Assembly: GCA_015680685.1 (NCBI GenBank)
Contig: MNCI01010116.1
Location: 927,766-991,765, forward strand
Source: Gnetum montanum
Taxonomy: Eukaryota; Streptophyta; Gnetopsida; Gnetales; Gnetaceae
DNA length: 64,000 bases
Direction of reading: 5' to 3'
The notes beneath the pieces are model-generated. The model saw only the letters and a program-made list of their open reading frames with translations, had not been told where the DNA came from and did no database searches. The first letter of the stretch is position 1. The number at the start of each line of letters is the position of its first letter. This document shows positions 1 through 11,602 of this stretch, in pieces. The translations under genes and the position numbers were made by a program.

Positions 1-1150
1 TTCGACGAGTCGCGAAATGAGAGAAAAGCGATGTAGATGAATGGTAACGATGGTGACAACGTTAACACGACAACAGGAATCAGACACGAGAGAAACATGT
101 GATTACAAGATCTAAGGTTTGACCCGGGAAAATAAGTATTTTGTATATTCAAGTTACACTAGGGAGACCCCGATTGTTTTGTATAAAGCAAACACAAAGC
201 AACAAGAAACAAGCAAACTGTCTAAGCAAAAGTGCAGAATAGAATCTGATCTACCTTGTAGGCTAGAGAAGGGATGCAAGGAAGGTCAAGTTCTGACATC
301 TATTGATCAACTGCTTCTGATCAATAGAAACTCACAAACCACACCAGATGATCTCTGGATCTCTGATCAGCTCCTTTTGCCTTAGGTAGTCTTTGCTCGG
401 AACTGCCGATAATCGCCAATGGAGAAAGTTGTGTCTTCGCCAAAGGGGTAATCACTCTTACTGCCAATGCTCAAGCCAAGTGTCTCCTGTCTCCATCTCT
501 CTGTTGTTGTCCTCCCTCTTTTCTTCGCCAAGTGGGATATTTATAGGTTTGACGATATGTGGAGAAGGCACAGCTGTGATGACACGTGTTTCAAAATTTT
601 CGGAAGATCATTGACTCGACCATCCTCGTGTTGAAATCCGTATCTACGCACAATACACGCATCTGCGTATTGTGTGTATGAGTGACAAATGTGGGTCGGG
701 CATGTCTCCGTTGATTTTGGGCTACATTACGCTCGTACACATTGCATCGCGTACAAGAGCGTAATAAAGCATGAAGACAATAAATTCAAGCTGCTTTATG
801 CTTGTTTATGCTTCTGTGTGTAGTGAAGCGTAAGAAATGATTATTTTGATGATGACTTACGCTGACACACGCTGTGTTGCGTAAAGGGCGTAAGGCGGCC
901 AATATGTAAAAAAAGAAAAGCGCCGATCTACTGTGTGTCGTTGATCTCTCTTTAACTTTTTCAACGCTCATTACGCTACCGTGCGTACTGAGCGTAAACT
1001 TGGCCTTGGACAAAAGACTTAGCCAAAATACACGAGAGGTCGCATATTACGCTGTTTAGGCCTTAGTCTTTGCCAAATCTGCTAAAGTAAACTGCCTTCT
1101 AATGTCAGACTACGTTACGTTGAGCGTCATTACGCTACACTGCATGCTAT
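1..1150 (-). mobile_element. LTR-like sequence related to family A, truncated by the window edge
   Basis: No credible reading frame is seen. The stretch is dense in short repeated words of the form TTACGCT / AGCGTAA, often in inverted pairs. The A-family LTR at 60689 carries the same kind of words (CTTACGCTGTGCA near 61790 and 61980). A reverse-strand TATA box lies at 538-545 (TATTTATA on the plus strand), matching the one in the 60689 LTR at 61251-61258. This suggests an LTR of an A-like element in minus orientation. Its ends and target-site duplication could not be placed. Confidence 0.45.
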
Positions 1151-2720
1151 AGCGTAACTATGGAAACATAGTGAGATAAAAAATCTGCGAAGAGAAACCA
1201 AAGTCTTGATGTTGTGCACCTCCTTGCCTTGCCCTGTCTTGTTCTTCTTTCTGGAATTCTGTCATGTACTCTTGCCCGAATCACGAATCTTTGCCTGAGG
1301 CCGACTCGCAATTTCCACGGTGTTTCAACGAGGGTGAGAATAGTTAAGGTTTGCAATGCGAAATGAGGATGCAAATGCATGAAAATATGCAAAAATAATG
1401 AAAAGCATGAATAGAATGTTAGAATATGAAAGAATATGGTAAAAATGTACAAGATATGAGTCAGAGAGAAAGTAGCACCACCCTAAATGGGGGGAGCATA
1501 GTTAACTGTGAGAAAAAGGTGAGAAGGTATGCAGTGTACAAACACGCATAGTAGGTAATGTAGTCATAATCTAAGGGTGTCCAAGCTATGAAAAATAACA
1601 TCCGTCATGAATTCTAAGCCTGCCAGGTTGGCTGCCACGATGTCTTGTAGGCTCAGTGGTTGGCAGTGTGCTGGGCAGTATGCAACAATGCTGATGTGGT
1701 GTGTAATGGTGTTTCCCTAAAATGCCAAGTGCACTTTGAGTTTGCTAAATGCTAGAATGTCAATCGATTGCTTCAAATTCCAACCCCTAAAACATGAAGC
1801 ATTGGGGTATTTATAGGGCTAGGGTTACCATGAGTCATAGATTGAGCGCCATGTGGCAAAGGGATAGCTAGGACTATGCTAGCCCCAACTATGCTCCCAC
1901 TAAAGAAAATGTTGTTCTGCTTGTATGCTCCAATGGACCTTATGAGACTACCAAACTATGACTACACTACTATGATTTCATTTTCAAGTGACAAACAATC
2001 CGCAATGTACCTAAAAAATGCAAAATAGTGTAGTTTTGGAGACTATGTCGTCCACTCTCTCGAGTGGTGCCAAGCATAGGTACAATTTAGGGGTAAATGG
2101 GGGTACAAATGGAATGAAAATTGTTGATCTTTCTTGTCAAAGGAATGTTGGATCTAAGATGCAAGCTGGATTTGAGTTCTGGAGGATTCTGAAGGAAATT
2201 CTACATGACTACGCTCTAGAACATAGTTCAACAATCAAACAAATTTTTCCGAAAGATGAGGTCTAGTGCAGACTATGCAAACTACACTCTAAATCATAGT
2301 CCCAGTAGAGAGAGCATAGTCAGGACACTTAGGAAAACTTGGTAGAAAATGATGTCTTCATGTAAACTATGATAACTACACTCTAGAGCGTAGTAGGGAG
2401 CGTAGGCTGAGAAGTTAGAAAATTTGTTAAACTATTTTTTCCATCCTAATCATGCTTAGCAACCGTTGGCTTCACACTTAGAAGGATTTGCAAAATTGGT
2501 CATTTTCATGCAGACTACATTGACTACACTCTAGAGTGTAGTCCCAATAGGGAGAGCATAGTCCAACACATAGAAAATTTTGTAGTTTCTATTAACACTT
2601 AGAAAAATCTTGTAAATATGGGGTGTTTGTGCCAACTATACTGACTACACTCTAGAGCATAGTCCCAACAATGGGAAGCGTAGTGTCAACACTTAGAAAA
2701 TCTTGCCAAGTTTTCACACT
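1151..2720 (-). mobile_element. Second LTR-like block with reverse-strand TATA box
   Basis: A second AT-rich stretch with no convincing ORF. A reverse-strand TATA box lies at 1808-1815 in the setting GGGGTATTTATAGGGCTAGGG, very like the promoter context at 61251 and 538. Its repeated words differ from the previous block: CATAGT, GCGTAGT and ACTATGCTC. The right part (2200-2720) is a tandem array, listed separately. Probably the U3 and promoter part of an A-like LTR, or an LTR plus leader. Boundaries are uncertain. Confidence 0.4.
2200..2720. repeat. Imperfect tandem array with palindromic core
   Basis: About five imperfect units spaced roughly 110-130 bp apart. Each holds a core of the type ACTACACTCTAGAGNGTAGT followed by TCCCAA, GGGAG, GCATAGT and CACTTAGAAAATCTTG. 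The copy at 2523-2542 is a perfect 20-bp palindrome. Unit-to-unit divergence is high, so the array is old. Confidence 0.75.
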
Positions 2721-2748
2721 TAGAAAAATCTGCAGTCGAAACATGGTC

Positions 2749-4430
2749 ACCCAAATTTGATGGTGTTTCATCTTTGCCATGCATTGATGATTTTTTGGAC
2801 CAACTTCAAAAATCTCATGTATTCTCAAAGATTGATCTCAATTCTAGGTATCTTCAAGTGTAGGTTCCTAAGTAAGATGTATCAAAGATAGCATTTAGAA
2901 CATGGTATGGCCATTATGAGTTTCATGCACCTCATGAACAATGTGATGTTGTCATTCCTAGATCAGTTTTTAATTGTGTTCATAGATGATATCTTAGTAT
3001 ATTCTCCTGATGACCAATTGCATGTAGAGCACTTACAAATAGTTTTATAGACTTTGAGGGAGTACCAACTATATGCTCAACCATCCAAGTGTTCATTTTG
3101 GCAATCAGAGATTCAATTCTTAGAACATATGATGTTAGGAGGTGGTATCTCTATGGATCTTACAAAGATTGTAGTCCTTCATGATTGGCCTAGGCCACAA
3201 TCAGTACTGGAGGTACAAAGCTTCTTGGGATTAGCAGGATATTACTGGAGTTTGTGGAACATTTTTCTCACATAGCATCTCCTTTAACCTAATTGCTAAA
3301 AAGGAGGCTAACTTTACTTGGGGCCCAGCTTATTACACTGCATTTGAAGAGTTGAAGCATAGATTGTTCACTACTCCATTGCTAATTTGTCCTACACCAA
3401 GACAACCATATGATGTTAGTACTGATGCTTTAGGGGCTGGCTTTGGTTGTGTGTTGATGTAGGATGAACAGGTTGTGGCTTATGCATCTCGTTAATTGAG
3501 ACCACATGAAACTAGATATCCTATGCATGATCTAGCATTGGGTGCTGTAATCTTCTCCTTGAAGATTTGGCGGCATTATTTATATGGGAAGTAAGTTACT
3601 ATTTGGACTGACCATAAGAGCCTCCAATATCTTATGAGTCAGCCATAGTTAAACTTGCAACAATGTATATGGATGAAGTTACTTGTTAATTTTGATTTCA
3701 CTATTAAATACAAGCTTCAAAGACTAACAAAGTAGTAGATGCATTGAGTAGGGTGGTGAGTGAGCTTAATAACCTGATAATCCAATCAGATTTGCAAGAG
3801 CAAATACAAGAGAAACAATGACATGATCCCTGGTGTTAGGAATTAAGCTAACAGATTACCTTTGATGGATTTCTCTCTGTGGATAGTCATGGAGTAATAC
3901 GGAGGAATGGTCAAGTATGTGTTCCAGAAGCTCTTTGAATTCAATTGATGGATGAGGCCCATATGATCATATACCAAATGCATCCATGTAGTTAGAAAAT
4001 GTACCAAAGTTTACGATAGATGTATTGGTGGCCTGAAATGTAGGAGAGCATGTATCTTGATGTTTAATTTGCCAACAAGTGAAGATATAGCATCAAAGAC
4101 CTGGGGGTATTCACATTCCCATGATATTCCTCAATGGAAATGGGATGCCATTGGTATGGATTTCATTGTTGGTCTTCCGCGAGCTCGCAGTGGCCGTGAT
4201 CCTATCTTAGTAGTTGTTGATTTTTTGACAAAGTATGCCCATTTCCATGCCACAAAATCATTAATAAGTGCAACAGAAACTACACATCTCTTTCTTGTAG
4301 AAATAGTGTGGTTGCATGGTGTGCCATGATGGATTATTAGTGATACAAATGCTTGATTCATGTTACATTTTTGGTAGGCATTTTCTAAGGAGATAGATAC
4401 AAAGCTAAGTATTATCACACAGGGCTATTG
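2749..4430 (+). pseudogene. Decayed Ty3/gypsy pol, chromovirus type (RT, RNase H, integrase)
   Basis: Translation in shifting frames shows, in order, an RT middle with PCIDDFLDQLQ and VFSKIDL (2766-2860), the catalytic strand FIDDILVYS (FIDD variant of the YxDD motif) near 2980-3005, then the RT thumb region with FLG(L)AGYY (3054-3275). An RNase H follows (about 3290-3770: STDALGAGFG, TDHKSLQYL, VVDALSR). The integrase has an HHCC-like start (3960-4040) and a core at 4057-4329 with WKWDAIGMDFIVGLPR and VVVDFLTKYAHF. Many stops and frameshifts are present. RT lacks its N-terminal part, and integrase stops after the second catalytic region near 4430. The motif style fits chromoviruses (CRM/Del/Tekay type) and differs from families A, C and D here. 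No gag, chromodomain or LTR could be tied to it. Confidence 0.85.
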
Positions 4431-4689
4431 TACATAATCACATAAGTCAAGCATGCAAAGACATCATAATTGTAACATAAAGATGAATCCTCATAACATA
4501 TAAAATACATTAACTCATCCCTAACAACCCACCGGGACCCCACATGTAATGTAAAAATCATAAGCATATAACCATACCTACTGTCTCTAGATGGGATGTA
4601 ACATTTACTGAGTTTTAAATTATAACATTCTTTATAGATTTAAGGTCCATCACTAATACACAAACAGATATGAATCTAAATGCTTAGGT
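4431..4689. other. Unassigned AT-rich sequence
   Basis: No ORF, motif or similarity to the other repeats was seen. It separates the chromovirus fragment from the copia fragment and may be non-coding sequence of either one. Confidence 0.3.
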
Positions 4690-5040
4690 GTGCATCTTAT
4701 TTAACTTGACCTTCTTAATGGTTGATCTTCCTCTTGAGGTAGATATTTTCTACCATTAGATTCATCATCAACTTTTTTTATATTTGATTCTTGGTCAATA
4801 TCATAATGAGCTTTTTTGGAACCTTTTCTTCAATCATATAAAGTTTAGATAATTTCATAAATACCACATCTTTGTTATACATGATTTTATTAGTATTGGG
4901 ACTCCATAGCTCATATCATTTTACATCACAATCATATCCAAGAAAAATACATTTATTAAATTTGTAAAATAATTTGGATCTACATTCTTTAGGCACATGA
5001 TAATAAGATATACTACTGAATACTCTCAAATGATCAAATG
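4690..5040 (-). pseudogene. Ty1/copia polyprotein fragment, after the integrase core
   Basis: On the minus strand the translation reads LRVFSSISYYHVPKE, then KCIFLGYD, ELWSPNTNKIM and KDVVFMK. This is the conserved stretch that follows the integrase core in Ty1/copia polyproteins (family pattern LRVFG..AYVHVP, KCIFLGY, RDVVFDE). One in-frame stop lies after the KCIFLGYD segment, and the remainder fades into a charged linker. Only about 115 codons survive. It is sandwiched between a chromovirus fragment and a Tat/Athila-like integrase tail, both on the opposite strand, so it marks either an insertion with later deletion or a junction between unrelated remnants. Confidence 0.75.
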
Positions 5041-5580
5041 AAACTTAATGATATAGGAGAGACTGGAGCAAAAAACTCAACGATGTCCTTTGGGCCTACT
5101 GTTCCACATGGAAACTCCCTATAGGCTACTCTCCCTATGAGCTGGTGTATGGGAAATTACCAACTCTTCCCATTCTATCCAAGCTCCAAACACTTTCAAC
5201 AACCTATGACCTTGACCTTGACCTAAGCCTAGCACAAAAAGAGAAATTAATCAACCTTAAGGTGCTAGATGAGAATAGATTGGTATCCCTATCTTTGAAT
5301 GAAGCACATAAAGCATTCAGTAAACAATGTCATAACCTTAGGATAAGGAAAGTCAAATGTCAACCTGGAGACAAGGTCCTTTATGGGAACCCTACACATG
5401 TTCCATAACAAACTAAGTTCCAAACATTTTGGAAAGGGCCTTGTATCATCTATGAAAACTTTAATTCTAGGACCATGATGATTTACAAACTTGAGAGCCC
5501 AAACAAAAAGCAACTGGTCAACATGAAATAGCTTAAACCTTTCCATGAGCCCAAGCAAGCTAATGAAAGCAATGTTTCAT
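5040..5580 (+). pseudogene. Integrase C-terminal part of element D
   Basis: The frame gives LNDVLWAY, PIGYSPYELVYGKLPTLPI and LDLDLSLAQKEKL, then a basic tail with KCQPGDKVLYG, FWKGPCIIY and YKLESPN. This is the C-terminal half of a Tat/Athila-type integrase (family pattern ..YG...LPVE.., GDKVL, .W.GPY.V.). The stop at 5406 and another at 5528 disable it. The pol at 59400-59570 has the same NLDLSLAQKE block, so this piece belongs to the same family. The N-terminal part is missing at the copia junction near 5040. Downstream comes a purine-rich TAGTCATGGGGGAGATG, then the spacer. Confidence 0.8.
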
Positions 5581-5642
5581 CAAATGAACAACCATGCTCA
5601 ATTTTTCAAATCTCCTCCTTTCAACTTAGTCATGGGGGAGAT

Positions 5643-7426
5643 GGCCATCCATGCTAATTATTAAAGTGGCTCCTCAATTTTTCTATGTTTTTGTTTTATA
5701 ATTTTTTGTCTTACACTTTTTTGTTTTATGCTTTCTTTATTTTTATACATTTTTATTTTACACTTTGTTATTTTTTCATTTTTTGTTTTACAAAATAGTT
5801 AGTACGTTTTGACTTTCTTGAATATTTTACAATTTCTTTTATATTTTACTTTATTTTTATATGAAATTTTCTTATTATTTTTTTAATAAAAGTATTTTAT
5901 TGCCAATGGGACACAAAGATGTTGTATTTTGCTAATGGTGGTTTGTACTTAATGTTTTTTATTACTAATGTTTGGTTTCTATTTTTGAATTTTGATGACT
6001 AATAACTAAGACAAAGTTTCTTTTTCATGGAACAGGTAGTGAGTCCACATCATTCACCCATCCATCAACTCTATGGTCTTCCTTGTTTTTAGAATATGAG
6101 GTTCCTTTTTCATTAATGAAACTTTAATGAACTTGTGACCTTGGTAGTTCCAAACTTGGGAAAGATTCAAAGAGTTTGAAAAGGATGTAACTTCAAGGGG
6201 ATTCAATGCTCTTTGTGCCTTTCTACTTACTTGAGTGCATGAGTGTTTTCCTAGATTTCTTACCATTCTATGTCGACCAATAAAAGGAAGTTAATAAGTC
6301 TTTGCATGGTGTGGTTCCCATCCAAAAAATCCATAAAGTTCATTAAAAAAACACATGATGGGAATTCAAAGCACATCCCTTAGACAAAATAATGGGCTAC
6401 AAGAACTAGTTATGAGACTAGAAAGACATGTTATCCATGCCTGAATGTCCCCTCTAACTAAGGCTCTTTCTCACTTCCTACTTCTCTTTTATTCCCTAAT
6501 GAGGAATAATGATTGATCTGTGGGAGCATTCTTGTGTCTTGAAGGGTTGGACTAGCCTTAGAGTGGCAATATGAAGTCAATGAAAGTGGTTAGTTTTGAT
6601 TTAGATTAAGGATGGATTTTATTGGGTCATTTAACCATAGAATCCACAAGGGACTTCATGTGACCACAATTCAGAATTCCATCTCATTTCTTTATCATCT
6701 AGTAACAGTTGCCATATTTCACCTCACTGCTAGTTTTCATGGCTTGTTTGATGTCTTAGTTTGATGTGTTGAAATTAATAGGTAGATTCTTCTAGCTTTG
6801 GTCCTTAACTTTTCATAACCATTAATTAATTGTGGGTCCCATGAACTCTTTAGTTGAGGTTATGCAAGGAAAAAAAGGGGCATGAGCCTACTATGGGAAG
6901 GACCCACTTTCATATCTCTTGGTTGGGTTAGTTAAGTTCCTTATCCTTAGGCATTTTTGCAATCAAATCTTTCATGCGTCCCATTGCACATCCAACTGTG
7001 CATTCCTTATGGTTTTTTCTTTAATAAATTCATTCTCTTAATAATTTCTCCAATTTTCATGAGTTATCAAGCCCTCTTCGAGATTTCATCATGTTCATGG
7101 ATTTTCTAGCTCTATATGAACACCAATTTCATAAGAAAACTCTTTGTATTTTTCAAGACATTCAAAGTGGAAAATTTTGATCATAGGCTCCATAGATGGG
7201 TACCCATTGATAGAGCCCATGCATAAATGGTACCCTGTATATGGAATCCCATCAATGTAGGGGTACACCCACCTACATATAGGTGGACACACTTAGCAAT
7301 TTTGACATTTTCTTGAAAACAAGGAGAAAGTTTTTCAATTTTTCAAAGCCCAAAACCTTCCAAGAGACATATCTTCCTAACCATTTGTTCGATTCACTCT
7401 ATTCTTCAACCTTGTAGCTATTAGAG
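5643..7426 (+). mobile_element. Element D: AT-rich spacer between integrase and ORF3
   Basis: No coding potential. It starts just after TCATGGGGGAGA, runs through T-rich sequence (5690-5890), and contains blocks shared with three other copies in the window (14568-15249 plus 33875-34630; 49400-50735 reverse; 59571-60645 reverse). Shared landmarks are GGATGTAACTTCAAGGGGA, the phrase around TATGCAAGG...GGGCAT, and GGACCCACTTNCAT. The right end, AGAG|GTAAGC at 7426/7427, is a good splice donor. It could also be read as an LTR, but in elements C and D it sits inside the element between pol or gag and ORF3. Confidence 0.65.
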
Positions 7427-7787
7427 GTAAGCTCTTTGTCATGGGAGCCACAAACCTTAAGTTTTTGATGATTTTTTTTTTTTTTTGAAAAATGTTAGAC
7501 TCCCACAAGGTTTAACAAAGCAATCAACATTAAACCATCAAATTATAAGAGTTAAACCTTTCCAACAAGCTTTGGTAACATTCCAAGTTGAAAATCATTA
7601 AAATAATAATAAAATAATCAATCTACCATGGTCCAAACTTAACCTAAGTGTAACTACCCAATGAGACAAGGTATTTAAAATGTTATAGGTTACACATTGA
7701 ATGCTAATCCTTGGTTATGTTGTAGCCACATATGGCACTTAAGGGAAAGCACGTGTAGGCAGGAGGGCTATCCCAACTAAGGGATAA

Positions 7788-10590
7788 ATGGCCACAAATA
7801 GGAAGGGGCCAAGAATAGCCCCATGAGCAAGTAGAGATCCATGCCATGAAACCTCTTCAGAAGAAGCCCAAAGTGGAATTTGTCCAACAGATTCCTGAAG
7901 AAATGATCACAACAAAATAATCTCACTAAGATGAGGCACCTAAACCTAAACCAAACCTTGAGGTTACCTTGATGGAAGCCTACCTTAGTTTGATTGTGAA
8001 CAAGGATGTCCAAAAATCCATGCTCCAAGAGTTTAACTTCAAACCTTTCTTAGAGTTCTCACCTCCAGAAGTTAAGACTCAATTCCAAATTTCTTCCATG
8101 TGGCCCACAAGCACTTCTATCTAGGAGTGGTACATAGGAGAGACATAATTATATCAAAATAATTGATAGGTCAATTCAACAATCAAGATCACAAATATTT
8201 TAGTTTCCTACTTGGTGAAAGCCATTGTGGAGACCCTTGGGTTACCAAAAACTGGGGCAAACCTTGCAAAAATCGCCATACATTCATATCCTGGCATCAA
8301 GAAGGAATGGATGCAATAGTGTTATGGAGTTGATCATAAGGATTTTTATGCACTAACCATGGTGGAACACAAATAGTTCAAGATTATAGCCTTTTAGCTT
8401 AATATAATGGTGAGGCCAAGAAAGATCACAACCTTCTTCGCTCATGAATGTGCTGCTCTAAGTGGTAGATTCCTTGTCAACCTTCCACAGGTTATCTATC
8501 TTGAGATGGAGAAGTAGTTTAAAGAAAATGAACATGGAAGGAAGGTACTTCCCTTTCCATGCCTCATCTAGAAATTATGCAAGAGGGGAATAATAACATG
8601 CTATACAAATGATGCTATCCAACGTGCTCTATCCACTTCTTGGATAGAGATGATGAAGGATAAAGTACCTTAAAAATCATCCAAGAAGGGAGTAGCAACC
8701 ACCACCTCCACCATCCACTCATGAAATAATGTCAAAGTCTTATGCTGCTCTTGAGTACATGCATGAGATCTGAGAGCAACTCTTGCAAGAGTAGGAGTAG
8801 CAACTAGGAACAGGTGGTGGTGATCCATCTGTGTATCATCAAGAAATGAGTCACCTCAATGAAGTGGCTCAAATAATCAACTAGATGGAAGGAGGTGCAC
8901 TAATTTTCTTAGCCCAAAAAACACAGTTTCCCATAAGATCAAATCTTCATGCATAAGAGGTAATGGTATCTCTCTCTCAGTAGTAGCAATTCCTAGAAAT
9001 CTTTGGGAATGCCACTACTTTTCCAATGCATCTGGAGGAGGGTGATGGGGCAATTGTCTTGGTGATCCAGCATCATGAGCATGAGACAGTAGCAAAGGTG
9101 GTTTTTGATAAAATTTTTGAGGCATTAAATTCATATGTGATGTTTGTACTAAATGTTTCTACACTCAAAGATGTGCAGATGTTCATAGGAACAGTTAGTG
9201 ACAAATTTAGTGCAAACTAGCATGAGGAGTTTTTGAAGCAACTAGTGGGAACAAACAATCAATTCTAGATCTCTTCGACCTTCTAGATAATATCATTGCT
9301 ATCCAATTGTAGTTGCTTGAGGTAAAGGACAAGGGTATCATGTTAGAGGGGTAGCTCAAAATGGCCAAAACTAAAAATCAACGCTTGGCCATGAAGGTTG
9401 TTGTACTTAGAGCTTGCCTCCCCAATCCCATAGTACTTGGCCAAACAACCACAAGAGATGAATCTTTCCAATAGCTTTAGGAGAAACTTAGAGAGGTAGA
9501 GTTCACAAATAAGTCAGTGGTCTTTGATTAGTCCTTAGCAGATGCAGTGACCTACAACATGCAGAAAAACTTATATCAAACTTGCTAAGAGAACAAGAAA
9601 CTATCCATAAAAAATCACCACCTGTGCAATGTTGATGCACAAAAATGACAACTGCAAGATTTTATCCATTAATAGTAGGAGTATCTAGCTAAAGTGAACA
9701 ATGAACTGAGGAGATTGGTAGCCAAAAATAGAAATCTCTCAATGGAGGAAGTCTAAGATCTTCGCCAAAAATCTATGATAGAAATAGCTACCTAAAAGAA
9801 TGAGGCTCTCAAATTTGAGGAAGTTAAAAATCACTATAGAGATCAAGTTAGTCTATAGAAAGAAATTAATGAAAAACATATCTAGATGATGAAGGAAAAA
9901 GTTAATGAGGCCTTCCAGCAGCTCAAGGAAGGATCCAATGTCTAGCAGCCTATCTTTGATGGGCTCAATGACTACAACAAAGTAGAGATTCATATGAAAG
10001 GGCTAGAAATCAAGAAGATGATGGAGTACATAGAGCTTTCCAATCTCTGTTATGAAAACTTGGCGATACTGACTACTAGATGATTGCAATCTATGTTAGA
10101 AAAACAAGTGGCTAGCTCATACTTGTTATATGAGACAGAGTTCAAGATCCATAAGGAGACCAAGCAAAAGCTTGAGATTACCAACACCAAACTTGAGGTT
10201 CTCAAGGCAAGATTCACTGATCAACAATCAAATACTAAGAACTTGGCCAAGAGGATGAATGACTACAAGGAGCTATAGAATGCAGTCAAGGTGTTTGATA
10301 TTAAATACAAACTTTTCGCTACTTGGTTTGTCAATGTTAAGGAGCTATTCCTAGGAATTTCATGTCCCTAGGATGTTCCTACTCTGGTCACATTCGAGAT
10401 TCTATGTAGATCATTAACGATCCTAGGGGAAAAGAGGATAAGATGAAGGCATTTTTTAATGCCTTTTGTCTTCCACTAGAATTTGCAGCTATCACAAGAC
10501 AACCACAACCACCTCAACCACCATGTGCGCTTGAAGCAAGGGAAGGTCCTTTAGAGCCTCAAGAACCTCCAGTGCCTAGGATCGTTTAAT
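7788..10590 (+). pseudogene. Element D ORF3 (third ORF, decayed)
   Basis: A long decayed frame homologous to the better copy at 34858-37647. It starts MATNRKGPRI (compare MAPKHGQ in C). It has FKPFLEFSPPEVKTQF near 8038 against FESFAEFTPEAIRDHL in C, and KVLPFPCLI..KLCKRGI near 8550 against MALPFPCLIKKLCRRDGI in C. The second half, from about 9020, is rich in K, E, L and Q and coiled-coil-like, with HLEEGDGAIVLVIQH at 9026 and MEYIELSNLCYENLAIL near 10020. There are dozens of stops, mostly TAG, and at least one frameshift before 8038. The LPFPCLI..LC block resembles the uncharacterised 'putative plant transposon protein' domain. I recall that family only in outline, so the link is tentative. 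It lies downstream of integrase and spacer and upstream of a polypurine tract and LTR, the position envelope-like ORFs hold in some plant elements. Confidence 0.6.
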
Positions 10591-10733
10591 CTTCTTCAAT
10601 ATTTTTGCATCATCTAAGGAATTATGTTTGTCAGTTTTATCTTGGTGTTTAATTTTTTTGTCCTAAATACTAAAACACCTTCCAAAATTTTGTAAACAAC
10701 TCAAGGATAAGTTTTTATTCAGTCATGGAGATA

Positions 10734-11602
10734 TGATGAAGCATCATGGTTGTTTGCGTTGATGAGATGCTATTGATGCATCCCATCATCGAGATCCTAT
10801 CGATGTGATCCCATCAATGTGGGGTTTGACCTATTGACATGTACCCATCTATGAGGCCCCTGTTTTTACCTATAAATGTATGCCTTCAATTGCATTTATG
10901 GAATCAAACCTCATAGTTGTAATGAAGCTCTTGCAATTTTGTCATTCAAAAGTTAGAATATTTTCTAACTACTTGTAATAGAAGTTAAAGAGTGTATAGA
11001 TCTTTATTCAAGCATTGTTGTACCTGAGCACTACAATGTGTGCAGAAATAAAGGTGATCTTTCTAATAAAATTTGCAGCACTTTGAAATAGATTAATTAT
11101 TTCCTTTATGCATTTAATATTTTAAGAAAATTCCTTGAATGTTTTAAGTAATTAATTAATTAAGTTAGATTAAATAGTGATTATTTAAAACACATAAGTA
11201 CGACCACTTTGAGCATATGTGTAATGCTTGGTAAACCCAGTAACACTTAATGTTTGGTAACTCAGTAGCATCATACGTGTTCTAGATGTGTATGGCAAGT
11301 GGGAATAGATGCTTACACTAGGATTAGATAAGTGTTAGCTAGTTAGATTAATTTAGTATTAATTACCTTTATTCATTATTCTTTATTCTTAGGTGACTTA
11401 GAACACAAAAACGTAAAACTAATAAAAATCATATGCCTCAATTATATTTAACCATACCCTTGTACTCACAACTGTAACTGGGAAGACAATAATTGTAACG
11501 ATTAGTTTCACTTCCTAGAACTAGTGTACTTAGAAGGCTAGAAGTCCTTGGAATTGAATTGGATCATGTGTGAACACTTTGTAATTTGTATGGTTGGGTG
11601 TG
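10734..11602 (+). mobile_element. Element D 3' LTR, interrupted by element C
   Basis: Begins TGATGAAGC directly after a purine-rich CAGTCATGGAGATA. It contains ATTGATG/CATCGATG-type repeated words (10770-10850), a TATAAATG promoter-like box near 10869 and CTTGGTAA blocks near 11225. It is cut at 11602 after GGTTGGGTGTG. The missing end, GGGTATAGTCACTGCTCATCA, lies at 38646-38666, immediately after element C and its target duplication. This shows that C inserted into this LTR. Confidence 0.85.

Noticed and set aside
5643-7426. The shared spacer as a solo LTR
   Set aside because: It starts after a purine run like an LTR, but in elements C and D it lies inside the element between gag or pol and ORF3, has no visible partner copy or target duplication, and ends at a splice-donor-like site. 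Not fully excluded.
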